NCBI GenBank assembly: GCA_021234155.1
Contig: JAJEKV010000066.1
Span: forward strand, 1,828,718-1,892,717
Source of the DNA: Isoetes taiwanensis
Taxonomy: Eukaryota > Streptophyta > Lycopodiopsida > Isoetales > Isoetaceae
Direction: 5' to 3'
DNA: 64,000 nt
Shown: piece after piece, positions 1 to 12,302 of the stretch
How positions within the stretch are numbered: position 1 is the stretch's first letter
Layout of the letters: each line of letters opens with the position of its first letter
Notes under the pieces: generated by a model
The model's database searches: none
Seen by the model: the letters and a program-made list of their open reading frames with translations, nothing else
Told to the model about the DNA's origin: nothing
Program-made: the position numbers and the translations under genes

Positions 1-181
1 GAGTGTTGCAGCACTCCCGTTTGAAACAGACTACCTCAGCCATTTGTAGTTTCTCCATCTTCACTTCCACAAACAAGGAATACAAAGACGTTAAAGACCG
101 AGATTCTCCCGCGGCTTCTCCCACCAAGACTTCACTACAAATGAAGACGACCCTGCATCATCCACTCCTCTTCACACAAAC

Positions 182-2933
182 GTGGTGACACATGGGTTTG
201 CAAAATTTCAGTCTGCTCTAAGAGACATGTTTGAACGAACTCCTTGTGAAGAAGCTGCAACAACATTTGCTGGTCCATCTCCTTCATATGGTGGCCCATC
301 TCCTTCATTCAACACTGCACCTCCGCCTTATCCAGTGCGACTTCCGTGGTTTGTTCTCCTCTACAAGCACACCACTAAGGGCGAGGGAGGTCACCCCAGT
401 AGAACTCTCTTGAAAGATGAAGACACCAGCGAAGTGCACCGAGATTACACATTCTCTAGCCAGTCCACCAAGAAATTCAAGGTGGATTATGGTTTGAGAG
501 CATGCTCCTCTGTAAGAAGAAGAAACCTTATGGACGAGCATAAAATAAGAAGACTTTTAAGAAGTAAATGCTGCTCATTGGGTTGCATCAACAAATTTAA
601 CATGGCTAAATTACGAGCAATTAGAGACAACTACAGTTCAATGACATTGGCTGACCAGAATGCCTACTTGGCCTATCATGTAAGACCAGACCGCAACACC
701 TTCTTGCACTACATTAACCGTCAAGAAGTTTGCCAGAAATGCTTTATGGTTGTCCACCGTTTAGGATCCACTAGAATATCTAGAATACACAAAAGACTGG
801 ACAAAAATCCAGCAATTGATGATCATTGTGGACCAAGAAGAGTTGTAACCATGCATGCCCTTGCTGCTGTGTCATGGATGGAGAAATATTTTAGAGAAAC
901 ATGTGAGAAGCTGCCTAACAGTAACATGTATCATTTAACTGATAACATCACCAAAAAAGATGTTTTTAATGAGTACAAAGAGACTTGCACCCAGCTTCAG
1001 CACATCTCTTACTCACACTTCACAAGACTGTGGAAAAGTGAATTCGGTTTAGTGAAAATTCCCAGGAGACATAGAATGTCTGTTTTGCTCAAGGTGTCTG
1101 CGAAATTAAAGAGTCAACGAGAAACCGCAAAGGCAGGTCGAAAAGAAGTAAGCTCATGTTTTTCTAATCTCTTACTTGTTTTAAAGAAAATGCTTTGACC
1201 TGATTTCTTCTCTACGATATTGTGCAATGAACCTTGCCGGACATCGTGAACAACAAGCGTGAGAGAGAGAAGAAAGCTTGCCAAACCACGAAAAAAAGCT
1301 CTTGAGCGTCCAACGCAATATATGTCCTGTTGTGATTGATGGAATGGACCGAAAAAAACTACTCTACGCATTTCTTGAACATTCCTAAAGATGTGCGGAG
1401 GAATGTTTTGTTAAGGTCCACCTTGTAGGAGCTATGGTCTTCAAAGGAAGTCTAAAGTGCAAAGTATTTTTGGCGTATCCAAACTTGCATGGTGACCCAA
1501 CCTCACAATTACAATTCTTAACAAGGTCTGTCGCGAGCAAGAGCAATTACCACTAGTGCTTTACCTACAACTTGACAATACTACAAGGGAGAACAAGAAC
1601 CAAACACTCTTTGCGTACTGTGCCATGTTAGTGGAGCTAGGGATCTTTAGAAAAGTGAAGCTGGGTTTCTTACTTGTAGGCCACACTCATGATCAAATTG
1701 ACCAAATATTCAGCAGATTTTAAATAGCCTCGAAGGAAGAAGGCTTTCTCTCTTCCTACTTTAGTTCGAATTATTGAAGATTCTTACACTCCCACTCCGG
1801 TGATCGATCTCCTTAAAGAGGCTCTTTGATTTCGTAGAGTTTATTTTCTCTCAACGTTCGACAGAGAATAAGGCGTGAACAAATTGAATGATCTCACCTT
1901 TCAACATCACATCAAGTTCTACTTGAAGGCTGGCCAACGCTTCACAGGGAAGAAGTATACCACAACTAAGGACCGGAGTCCACCCGAGGGACTACGCTTC
2001 CTTAAATATATTCCGACACTTCCTTCATAGAACGTCTTTGAGCAACTTCCTCTCAAAATCCTAAGGAGTCCAAGCGGAAAGAAAAGTACCCCAGATCCTT
2101 AAAAGCCATTGAAAATGGAATTTCCTCGAGGCTTTAAGTACTTCTTAGAAGAAGATCGGATGTGGTGGAGTAATTTCTTTCTCGAACAGAAAATTGTTGT
2201 GAAAAATATAGCTCTAAGACAGTTACAAGAACCATTTCAATGGCCTAACACCTTCTATCAACCCCACACCAAAGCGGGTCCAAGCAATGCTACATTAGCA
2301 CTGGCAGAGAGAAGAAGACGAGGATCGAGTCATGTACCTCGGACCAAGGCGGGGAATGAGCCTCAAGGTAATATCCGCGAGAAATTACCAAGGGTATGCT
2401 TATTGCTCTTCCAAGCGAGGAGGATGACAAAGGTCGACCTTTTACGGATAGCAAAAAGTGCTTGACCGCGTCAAGGAGGAAGGCTTAGTCACTAAACTCA
2501 AGATTCATTGGCTTGCAACATTTCGAAAAATGCTTTTGAAGGTAGATATGAGTTAGAAATGAGAAGCCAAGGAAAAGGAGAAAGTCAAGAAGGTGGGTTG
2601 TAGGGATGAGCTGATCCTTAATGGCGTGACTATATTGTGCTATGATTTTAAATTGAAATCGACAATGCGTCTCACGTCGAGAGGACTATCAATTTGCTTA
2701 AAAAGCTTGTAATTCTGAAGAAGAGGATGAAGAAGGTGGTGGCAATGCTTCACCATCTCGTTGATAGTGATGAGGAAGATAACTCAAGCACTTCCTCTAG
2801 TGACGATGAAAGAAGTGAAGGTGATGATGATGGCATAAATGAACATGATGGCGTCCCGGATCCATCTCTCATCACTCCTCACACTTTTGTACATAAGCGA
2901 GTCTTAGAAAAAGATCAGAAATTTTGCATGTGA
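182..2933 (+). pseudogene. Decayed DUF7869-type transposon protein gene
   Basis: The 338-codon open stretch at 182-1198 holds the N-terminal half, including EVCQKCFMVVHRLG and SHFTRLWKSEFGLVKIPRR. Frameshifts and stops follow, but homologous sequence continues: the LQLDNTTRENKNQ motif at about 1567-1602, GFLLVGHTHDQIDQIFSRF at about 1661-1717 with a stop straight after it, KMEFPRGFKYFLEEDRMWW near 2112-2165, and an acidic tail (DSDEEDNSSTSSSDDERS) near 2764-2820. The pairing LQLDN..ENKN plus VGHTHxxID is the signature of proteins annotated as DUF7869, found in repeated, transposon-like families in many eukaryotes. The conserved Asp and His positions suggest a nuclease or transposase core, which is my inference. 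Two more members are at 23.4-26.1 and 49.4-50.1 kb. It is clearly non-functional here. I saw no element ends. Confidence 0.72.
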
Positions 2934-4421
2934 ATATGAAGATTCTATCTTCAAATTTTGAGAATACTACGAGTTTGATTCTGGACTTACTTCAATGTTT
3001 TGTTAAATATTTTATCCTCTGAAATTAGAGTTTCTCTCGTAAAATATACTTCAAGGACATTCTATTTGCTACGAAAAGTGACACTTTAAAAAAGTCAATT
3101 CTTTCGTTGCACAAAAAATTTAGTCACTTTGGGGGGGGGGGTCAAAATAGATTTTCATGCATCTTTTTTTTTTAAACCTCGTTTTACCCCCTTTTGTAAA
3201 AAAAAAGGGAATCTTTGAGGAATATTCCTTTCGCTCTCGTTTCGATGATTTGCTCCCGTTTAATACGCAACTTTGTTCCATACCCAATCCTCCTCTAAGA
3301 AACAAAACTCTCTCCTCAACAGCATGTCACTTTGGAAGGTATATCTTCTATTATTAGACTTTGGTAAATATGGGAGATATCTGACTTTCGAATCTAGCTT
3401 GCACATTGGCCATGGGTTTGCAATCTATAAAAAATAAATTAATTCCACATTTGCTCTTGGCCCACAACAATACAAGCGCGCCCATCCGTATTAATGATGT
3501 GACTGTGAGGAGCATGAAAACATAGTAGGAATGTCACACTCATCATAGTCTTTTCAGAGCCTGCGACTATTCGAGCACGATATATCGACTTGATTACATC
3601 TACTCAGCCACTACATGTGCTTTTGTAGACGCTTGCAATAATGGCATTATCATTCTATATCCTAGAGGTTCTTGATAAGCGAGATGAAATAAGTCCATCA
3701 TTGTCACATTGACATGTATAAATGTACAAAGATATAGTTTGTCAACAAGTTTATTACTGCAAGCTTTTCTCATTGAAAACTCTTTGCAGCATGATTTCAT
3801 TATTTGATAAAAAAGCAAGATTTTGAGAATTTTGAGTAACCCCGTCTAGGCCCACCACAAGCAAAAAATGGTTTAGCGTCAATTCAAACTTGTCCCGCCC
3901 AATGTACTCGATAATCACATGCAAAGCGGCTCCTAGCATATCGCGCCATATGTACTCGATAATCACATGCAAAGCAGCTCCTAGCATATCGCGCCTAGGT
4001 AGTAGATTGGCTTTCATGTGATATGTAGAATAAAGTGATGTAGAATGTACTCATGATGTGATGATGAATAGAATGACGTCCTTCAATAAAAAAACTTGTC
4101 CCGCCCAATGTAGGCGGGACAATTTGAAATTTGAATAAGAAAGGTAAAAATCATACCTAAATAGCTATTTCTCCAGCTTGGCAGTGGCCACGCTGCTTGG
4201 CAATGGCGACAAAGAGCTCCAAGCTCCAAGCTCCAATCCCAAACAGGAGGTCGCCAACCATAGCTAGGGTCACCATAGCTCCAGTTCCGGCCTGAAATAG
4301 GAGCTTGTCATAGCTAGAAACCGCCGTAGCACTAGTTTCAGCATGGGGAACGTGGAGTTTTCACGGGCGAGAATTTTGTGAAAGCGGCAGAGGCGACCCC
4401 GGGCGGAAGCGAGGGATCCGT
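2934..4421. other. Non-coding spacer with short duplications
   Basis: No gene is recognisable. The stretch holds a short poly-G run near 3129-3140, AT-rich sequence, and a tandem duplication at 3902-3995. The phrase CTTGTCCCGCCCAATGTA occurs twice (about 3888 and 4090), the second time followed by its own complement (GGCGGGACAA), so it is probably the end of a small inverted-repeat element that I cannot delimit. Confidence 0.5.
3902..3995. repeat. Two-copy 48-bp tandem duplication
   Basis: A 46-bp unit starting ATGTACTCGATAATCACATG and ending CATATCGCGCC occurs at 3902-3947 and 3950-3995. There is a single difference (GCGGC versus GCAGC) and a 2-bp linker. The near identity implies a recent duplication. 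Confidence 0.85.
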
Positions 4422-4802
4422 ATATCTCAAGCGAGATGTGGTTAATGTGGCCACTGGTTAATGTGGCCAAAAAGTGGTTAATGTGGCAAAAAAAGTGGTT
4501 AATATGGCCAAAAAGTGGTTAATGTGGCAAAAAACCGGGCTTCAAACTACAGGGGGAGGGCAAAAATTTCAATCGGTGGTTCTTTTCCGCTCCATGGGCG
4601 GTTTGATTCGATCTAAAAACCGTGCCAATTGCTTTGTCTACTCCTTTTATGCTAGATTCTTTGAAGAGAGAAGAGATTTGAGGCGAGAATGGAGCGGATC
4701 GACCAAAAAACGCCAAAAGCAGTTAGTTTTGGGCTTCAAACTGTGGCCGATCTTCATGGTCGTCTGGGTGGCCACATTAACCACATCTAAGCTTGAGATA
4801 TC
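4422..4802. mobile_element. Small inverted-repeat (foldback/MITE-like) element
   Basis: The left arm (4422-4454; starts ATATCTCAAG and ends TTAATGTGGCCAC) reappears inverted at 4768-4802, with a 2-nt length difference near the middle. The 380-bp interior carries about five head-to-tail copies of GTGGTTAATGTGGCMAAAAA next to the left arm. No ORF in it resembles a known protein, and I found no convincing target duplication, so the ends are approximate. A non-autonomous foldback or MITE is the likely identity. Confidence 0.6.
4437..4540. repeat. About five tandem copies of GTGGTTAATGTGGC(C)AAAAA
   Basis: The roughly 20-bp unit GTGGTTAATGTGGCCAAAAA and close variants run head to tail. The first copy coincides with the inner end of the left arm of the surrounding inverted-repeat element, which suggests the array grew from that arm by slippage. 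Confidence 0.85.
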
Positions 4803-5529
4803 TGGCGTTCCGTGAGCAAGCATTTTGGGAAAGAGGCATGGCCATGGGCAGAGCCGGTGTTTTTAGTAGGTTGCAAGCATGTATTCTTTGCAGGAAATTT
4901 CCCTTGCATGCAAAGGAAAGGCCTATTCAGGCATAGTGTGTCCGCTCGGATTTTCTGAACCAGCCTAATAAGCAGAAGCTGTAGTTACATATTTTGGATG
5001 GCCCTATTTTTGCTCTTATTTAGATATCAAAGTTGTCATTTGGCTATGAGAGGCTTAAATTCTGAATGCTTCAATTCTTTTTGGGCTCATCTATTCCTCA
5101 TTGCCCTAGTAGTGGCATGTGGCAAATGATTACAGTTCCTGATTCTAGTGGCTGACTATCTAATGTGTCGTATTTCCTCTTTTGAAAGCTTCGTATCTAC
5201 CATCTCTCCCCGCTTAGCAACAGCAACAATAAAATTTTATCATAAAGTGTGTAGATAAACATTAACAGACCGTACGATTTTGCTCAGGACTGCTTCTAAG
5301 AACTTTGGCTCCACTGAATCGCCATGCGATTTTGTTGAGCATTGAAAAGCATAAAGAGGTATGGATTGGCTGAGCAAAAGCGATTTTGTTGAGTACAAAT
5401 TTTAGTTCATTCAATCAGTTCATAATTTTATACAGACTGTTTAAATGCAAAAACAAACAAGTTATTTTATCCATGAGTGTCCAATATGCACACATTTCTA
5501 ATTCCAGTAAATCGCAGTGGCAATCTTTG
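4803..5529. other. AT-rich spacer, nothing recognised
   Basis: AT-rich sequence without ORFs resembling known proteins and without obvious repeats. Confidence 0.5.
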
Positions 5530-5760
5530 CGGGCTCTCTAGTGGTAACATACTAGTTCCTTAGCAATGTGGTCTCGAGTTCGAGACCGTCCAGAATCGCA
5601 CTCGGTACTGTTGGGGGTCAAATCCCAACAGACGCAATGTAAGGTGGTTGGGGGCAGGGCCTAACCGAGCAATGTAGTGTGGTGTGTGGTCACATGTCCA
5701 GTTGGATGTTGCCTAGTGGCGTGACGTTAAAACTACTATCTATCTATCTATCTATCTATG
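5530..5760 (+). mobile_element. tRNA-derived SINE
   Basis: The head resembles a tRNA gene: a possible A box region at CTCTAGTGGTAA (about 5536-5547) and a clear B box GAGTTCGAGACC (about 5576-5587) within the self-complementary GGTCTCGAGTTCGAGACC. A second T-arm-like hairpin, GTTGGGGGTCAAATCCCAAC, follows near 5610-5630. The 3' end is a run of TATC units (about 5737-5759), a common SINE tail. Length (about 230 bp), internal polymerase III boxes and simple-repeat tail all fit a SINE. I could not settle the target duplication, so the 5' end is approximate. Confidence 0.72.
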
Positions 5761-8700
5761 CATAAAATTTGTGACAATTATTACACTATGTTGTGCCCTA
5801 AAAAGTTCATATAATGGTTTTTTATGATAAAGAAGATTGCAATTTTTTGCATGTTTTTTTTCTTGATCGACGACATTCGCATAGGTTGATTTTCAGTGTG
5901 CAAAACATGACATTTCACAAATGGGTTTTATTAAGCTTTTTTTATTTATTCAAAAATAGTGGTTTTTTGTATGTGCTGAACCATTAAGAGTTCATATAAA
6001 TATGGAGGAAAAGATGTAGCTAAAAAATGAAATGGGAAACAAAGAAGCTTATATTTTGTTTGATTATAATAATAATGTATTAATAATAATGTATTAATCA
6101 AGCCATTATTTTATTGATTTATCTTGTTAAGGGCTTGTTATTTTTAAACCTAACTGGCAGATTGTGTTGAACTGAACATTAATTTAATTTTATCTGGCTT
6201 TTCAAGTGTATGCATGACAGAATTTAAGGTCACTTTTGGATTTGTGCAGCAGAACAGGAAAGAGGAGATGAATGGGAGAGGCTTGATTACTTCTAGAGCT
6301 TAACCATGATTGAACAAGCCAAAAGACATGCAAAAGGCAGCATTGCAAACTATATGTGAAAGATCATTGTAATGCAGTAAGCTTTTATGAAGATATTAAA
6401 ACTAAAACATGTAGGCTGGGCAGTTTTTTTTTGGGCCTCTTTCATCCCTACTTTGGGAGATGATGTTATAAAGGCCACGCGTTATTGGCCACATTTTGTA
6501 TCGAATTTTTTTTTTTTTGAAACTTTTGTTTTGTTGTGTTTTGTGGTATATTTAATGTTTTATATGTTATTCATAAATTTGCCAATGTTTTTTGAATTTT
6601 TTTTATCCAAATAAAAAAACATCATCTCCAATAACACACCAAAACAAAAAGATAAAATAAAAAACAGCAAACCTCATCAAATTCTAGTAGGTGTAAAAAC
6701 AAAATATTTCAAAAAAATATTAAACAACTCAAAATTTTCAATGCGAAGGTCAAAACATAAAATTGCGTAGAAACATTGTACTTGTACTCATATTGAAAAC
6801 TACAACTTAAACATATCAATTCACTTATTATGGAGGTTGAAATTCAAAAACTGGATACAGAGCTACACCATATGACACAACATGGTAGTTGGGTCACAAA
6901 GTTTTGCATTCTTACAATTTACGTGGCATTCCTTAATTTTGCGGAATGGTAATCAATCGAGATGCCCATTTTGTAACAAAATGACTTTACAAATTAAAAC
7001 TTTGCATATTAAGAAAAATTGGGGACCAAAGCATCTCTACTGTTGCAAGTCGAGAGCAATTTACAGTGAGTATGGCATCTTGTTTTTCCATAGTCGACCT
7101 CCGAAACTGTGCTTTAATTAATGTGTAGCAGTGGCTCGGCTTAGATCACTGCAAACATTTCAGAGTAGGCAATCTTTCGGTTATCGACGAAGAAATCCCA
7201 CCATAAACTATGTCCGGCTCTGTTTGAGGAAAGGACAATGAGATGAGTTGAATCAAATCTTGATATTAGTAAAAGGAGTCCATTTCGTGTCTTGCTGCAT
7301 TTTTTTTTTATCGTGGGATGTCAATTTGTTATTACGAACTCAATCTCATCAATATTAACGAAGTGAATGCTAGGTTCTCTTTTAAATCCACACAATATAT
7401 GGAATCGATAAGTCTAATGTTACAAAGCCTTTCGCATGCGTCCCAACTTATGCGACAACGTCGAGTACACATTTACTAGAATGTGACAACTAGATAGATA
7501 AGTTGGCCAAAAATTAAGCCACAAAACATGTATTATATTCATTATATTCAACTATTATCACGACTTGTTTAAATTTCACTCTTCACCGCCGATGTGCAGA
7601 ATATTCTCTAACTTGTGCCAGATCAACGACCAGGGATTTTTCCACTGGAAATCTCTGTGCCACTTTCAATGGTGCAAAGGGCTTCAATGGTCTACATGCC
7701 CACTAAATTAAGCTGTCGCAATGAATGTTGTGCTTCTAAACTCAATCTCGTGCTGGTGCAGAATGCATCCTGTTGATCTTCTTCAATCCTGGCCAAAATG
7801 CATCCTGTGCATAGCAAGAAAAGAAAGAAAGCAAAGAAACCGTTGACACCAAGGCTGGAGGACTTGAACCTCCAGGCCATACTTAATGGCCTCACCAAAG
7901 CCAAGAAATCCACACAGAAAAAAACCCCCAAATTTTTATGCCTTATAACCCCGTTTGTGAAATCTTGCGGCCTTGCGTTTCGTTGAAACCTCAGAACTCT
8001 GCTCTGCTCCTTCAACTGGAGCTTCACTCGTCCAAATCGAATGACTGAAACGAGAATGGGGGAATGGGAGATTGAAACGAGATGTACCAAGCCCGATTAC
8101 TAAAACCTTGCGCAAATTAGTTTGTATTGATATTGCAGATTCTGGACTGTGCAATAGCCGGATACACAAGTTGTACTGGCTTGTTTGGAAAAATCTTAGA
8201 CTCAAAGCTTGATTCTAACAGTCCCTGAACAAGTTCGCTGGAATCAAACAGATGAAAACTAATCTTTAACCGGCAGTTCCTCGACTACTTTAGATCTTAG
8301 CCGTTAGATTGAAATCAGTTATTAGCCGTAACAGCTCATATGCGGCCTGTTTATCTTGATAAACCATCTGCTTGCCTGTTTATCTTGATAAACCGTCTGC
8401 CAAGCATCTCAGCTATCAAATATCAGCATCTCAGCGAAGACAGCTCTGGCCGGCCACCTTGAAGGCTTTGCTTAAATTGGAACTCTGGAGCTCTGTTCCA
8501 TGACAAAAACAAAATCAAGGTAGAGCATGTTGCAGAGGCTGCCATCGCTCAACACTCAGGGGAAAAGGGGGTGTCAGAAGAAACATGGTTGTAGGTCCAT
8601 CGTCCCTTCTTCAAACTAGGTTGTGCAATTGTTGGGTAGGCAAGGTGTTACCTATGATTTGGTATGGTTAATGGGGGTATAAGTATGTGCCAACCATATA

Positions 8701-9287
8701 TTGCTGACATCAGTAATTGTGGTTTGGATTTTGCATGGTTCGGAGTTTATTGGAGTTCCTTCCATTCTGTGAGCGGCTGTTCTAGCAGTGGGCTCGCGGG
8801 CGCATGGAGGCGATGGAGCAGAGGACCAGGATATCTCCTTATAGCGGTGGAGTTCTCATAGTCGTCCTGTGGCAGTCAGAGGCAATGGAGTTGAGGAGGA
8901 TGATTTCAGGATATGGCGGTGGAGTTCGTGGGCAAGTCGTGTTAGAGTCCCAGGTAAGTGTGTTGTATAAATTCTGGTCTGTGGCGGTTTCAGCTGCATC
9001 GGTGTTGAGTAGGAATTATGTGAGGTCGGCTTTGTCTTCATCTGTTTGCTTCTGCAACTGTGTTGTGGAATTTTCTTCTGTAATTGTGGTGTCGGCCCTG
9101 AAGTTGCACTTTCAGTTCATGTAACATGTTGAAGAGGGCAGCTAGGTGTAAAAAGCAGGCCATTCCTCATGAGGCCAATTTCCCTTGTGTAGATGATGTT
9201 TTCTGTGTGGGGAATACAAAGGGGAACAGTAAGGGTAAAGCTAGGGTGGGTGCAATGGGCTGCTAGATGTGAGCTTGACTCTAGGCT
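5761..9287. other. Long AT-rich spacer without a recognised gene
   Basis: Open frames here are short and match nothing I know. There are poly-T and poly-A runs around 6490-6730. A CTGTTTATCTTGATAAACC phrase is duplicated near 8347 and 8379. A strong hairpin CTGGAGG/CCTCCAG near 7852-7876 resembles a tRNA T arm on the minus strand but has no cloverleaf around it. Sequence from about 8660 may hold the lost N-terminal part of the HUH gene that follows, but I cannot show it. Confidence 0.45.
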
Positions 9288-9695
9288 ATGCTGGGAGGGA
9301 TGTGCCGGTCTACATGGCTGGTGAATTTTGTGAAGAAGGAGACTGTTGCAGGTGCTCTGGCCCTTGAGAGGGGATCCGAATTGGATCATCTACATTGTCA
9401 GGGGGTCCTGAGAACGAGCCTGAGAACACCAAGGGCTGTGAACTTTGGCATTAACAGGTTCTTTAGGTGGGGATTCCAAAAGCCAGCGGGTATTTTGTTG
9501 ATCTACAAGGCCCTGAAGAACACGAAAATGCATTGCTTTGAGGGCCCGGTTGGCTATTGCCTCAAGGATTTTGGCAAGGTGCACTTCAAGGTTTACGGCC
9601 ATAACACGAATGAGAAACAAATCGAGATGGGCAAAGACCTGTACCTTCTTCATGGTGCAAGTGATCTGAAGAGTATCATGGTCTTGGTTTTGGGT
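9288..9695 (+). pseudogene. HUH-endonuclease fragment (Rep/Replitron-like)
   Basis: Two hallmarks of HUH single-strand endonucleases occur in one frame with plausible spacing. DHLHCQGVL (9384-9410) supplies the His-hydrophobic-His metal site. GYCLKDFGKVHF (9552-9587) supplies the Tyr-x-x-Lys catalytic motif. The frame continues with NEKQIEMGKDLYLLHGASDLKS, resembling sequence that follows the YCxKD motif in a family of eukaryotic transposon Rep proteins. Replitron-type transposons are my first guess; an endogenised circular-ssDNA-virus-like Rep is the alternative. The N-terminal motif I and any helicase are missing, and the frame drifts into unrelated sequence after about 9695, so this is a relic. 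Confidence 0.55.
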
Positions 9696-9860
9696 AATTT
9701 TTTGACACGAAGCTGCTTAAAGCTCCACCAATGTCAATGGAATTTCAACCACCTATCACTAGTCATTTTGATTATTAGATTTTTTATTGGGAAACCCCGT
9801 ATTTGCCCACCATCATCGGAATACCGCCGTCCCATCCGACAAATGTTCAAATGTTCATAA

Positions 9861-10447
9861 ACAACGCGGGGGCTTTTCTCTTGGATTCCTATTTTCGTTT
9901 CTTCTATAAAAACTTCTGTTGGTGGCGAGCTTAAGCGGCGCCACCACTATTGTTTATAGACAAGACACATTTGAAAACAACTTTATATAATTTGACACAG
10001 TTAATACACAAGACATCAGAAATTCATATTATCACATTGATCAAAATAATCCCAGATACAATCCAAAATTTTCACAACCGAAATTCACTTGGAAACCTTG
10101 TTGCAATTCTGAAGGGACACTAGCTAATCCAGAGGCATCTGCAACTGAAACAATCACACACTGGTTCAATGTTGCACCAGCAAAAGACTGGCCATCAGAG
10201 TTGTTGATAGTAGTATGCGCTCGATATAACTCAGGATGAGCATTGAAGATGGCATCCTAGCCAAGCTACCATATGTAGCATGTTTATCTGATACAACATT
10301 AACTAAACATACAAAAAACAATCAATCACTAACATGTTTTAATGTCACTACTAGAAAAAATTAACAAGATAAATACTAACCTGTTTCGATAGGCAACTTA
10401 TTCTCCTTTTCTTCCAGACCAGAAACAACACAAGCAGTTTCATCTTA
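9861..10447. other. Spacer between two decayed transposon genes
   Basis: AT-rich sequence with nothing I recognise. Part may be 3' untranslated sequence of the minus-strand recombinase that follows. Confidence 0.4.
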
Positions 10448-12019
10448 TTACCTGAAAGAACATAAGATGTTATTGTAAGAACAAGAAAGCAGCACTTCAA
10501 GGAGAAATAAAGTATAGAAAATACCAGAATTGACATTCATCTCAGTCGACTGCTGCAACACTTTACAAGACGATGAACCAAGAAATTTCGACTCCTGTTT
10601 CTTCATTTCTTCCTTAAGAACATCCTCGTACATCTCCAATGTCCCATCTTCATTATATGGACGAGCATTAATATTCATAGCTGCATTCACTTGAATATCT
10701 GTAGATCTGTCATACCTGCACAACACAATAATGCAAACATCCGAATAGAGTAATTGAAATAAATTGAAACAAATTAACGTTCACTTCTGATACAACTCGG
10801 TACTCCTATGTCCGGTAACCAGCTTGCCAACTTCTGGAGGTACACCAGCCAACGACATCCGAGTGACAACAGACACCACTCTTATTTGACATTTCAGCAT
10901 CCAGGATCTTTTCCATCGCCTTCAACAAGGATGTTAATGCATTCTGACCAACCCTGGTCTTCCCATACCATGCCTGAAAATAAATGCATGTCAGAAATAA
11001 ACAAGAAAACAAAATAAATAGGAAAGTGAAATACTTACATCTCTAGGCCTGTCAATTGGCTGAAGAAATAAAGGTCGAGGCGTTCCTTGGCAGGTAAATG
11101 GCGCACATATTGTTTATATGTCACCAGAAAATCCTCCTCATAACTCCATATAGGAGGTCTGAAGTGATCGAATCTGGTGACTGTTGTACCCCAATTCTTG
11201 CTTGTTCTTTCATTATACAGCAAAAACTCATTCGACTTATCAGACTCAATGGTTAAATCAACATCCATTACACTCCAAATCTAGTTCTAATAGAAAACCT
11301 TGAACACATATAGAAACAGAGTCTCTTCTGACAGCCCCTACTATGAGATATTTCATAGTCATAGTCATTTAGTAGGTCCAACTCAGTCGTAAAAGATAAA
11401 ACCCGGACTTTCTTTGTTCTAGTGACAACTCCAGCCAACCTAGATCTATCAGAAGCTCCTATAAATGAAAGCCTAGACCTAGTAAACACAGGATCATGCA
11501 AAATATTGAAAGGAATAACGTCCCTTTATGTTGTTGCTGCAATAATCTTGCTTCTTTCTTATCATTATGCCAAATGCCTTATAAAGGCAAAGCTGCAAGA
11601 AAACAAAACACAAAGTTAGAAATAGAGAAAACAATTAAAAGACAAAGACATGTAAAGATTTACCTTGATGGAGGATACAACAGACCATTTCCGTTCTTCA
11701 CTTGAATCATAAACCTCACAAGCAGATTATCCAACTTAATGTGAGGAATATCCTCGATTGGAACAGAAATATCTTCTCCAACCCACGCCCTCCATTTGTC
11801 AAATTTCTTTCTAGCCCACTGACTTACCCTAGGTGACTTATCCTTACCTCCTCCATCAATCTCCTTTAACATTCTCTCATCTAAGGCCATAAACTCTTGA
11901 CATTCATCATCCTTGCCATCTGGCTCAACAAAATCCATGTGAAACCACTCGTCATTTGCCACACTGTCCATTAACTCCCTAATATCTTCACGATTTACAC
12001 TTTCTAACACGGAATCCAT
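10448..12019 (-). pseudogene. Decayed tyrosine recombinase (Crypton/DUF3504-like), introns retained
   Basis: Read from 12,019 leftward. The first exon (12,019 to about 11,660) encodes WARKKFDKWRAWVGEDIS and IKLDNLLVRFMIQVKNG, then a GT donor. Further pieces are FNILHDPVFTRSRLSF (about 11,510-11,460), FYMCSRFSIRTRFGV (about 11,315-11,270; the usual site of the box I Arg), FLLYNERTSKNWGTT (about 11,230-11,185), and WYGKTRVGQNALTSLLKAM. Last comes VPPEVGKLVTGHRSTELYQ (about 10,845-10,790), the box II GHxS region, with KYDRSTDIQ restored across an in-frame intron (about 10,720-10,790). This order matches DUF3504/KIWI-type tyrosine recombinases of Crypton transposons, which cut and rejoin DNA through a Tyr. 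Several frameshifts show it is dead. Retained introns suggest a DNA-borne element rather than a processed copy. Confidence 0.62.
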
Positions 12020-12302
12020 ATCTATTCCTCTTTCTTCTCTACAGAGGTCTTCATCCGGATCAAGAATAGCAAAAGATGGTCAGCTAGCCTGAACGCAGTC
12101 AGCTAACACTGCATGCAAGCCAAGCAACAACAAAATGACAAAGCAGAACCTGATTTCCTCCTACTGTCGAGAACTGCAAGAAACAAACAAGAAACTGTTA
12201 GAAATTTATTAAGGAAACGAAAAACTAAAAAAATTACCTTAAAAAGATTGCCAAACTAAAAAAACACAACACTCCAGAACTCGTCACAAACTTGCCAGAA
12301 CT

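Noticed and set aside
6387-6614. Hydrophobic 75-codon frame
   Set aside because: Arises from T-rich low-complexity DNA. There is no conserved motif or gene context.
7840-7890. tRNA gene on the minus strand (GGAGGTTCAAGTCCTCC)
   Set aside because: Only a T-arm-like hairpin is present. I found no matching acceptor stem, D arm or anticodon arm.
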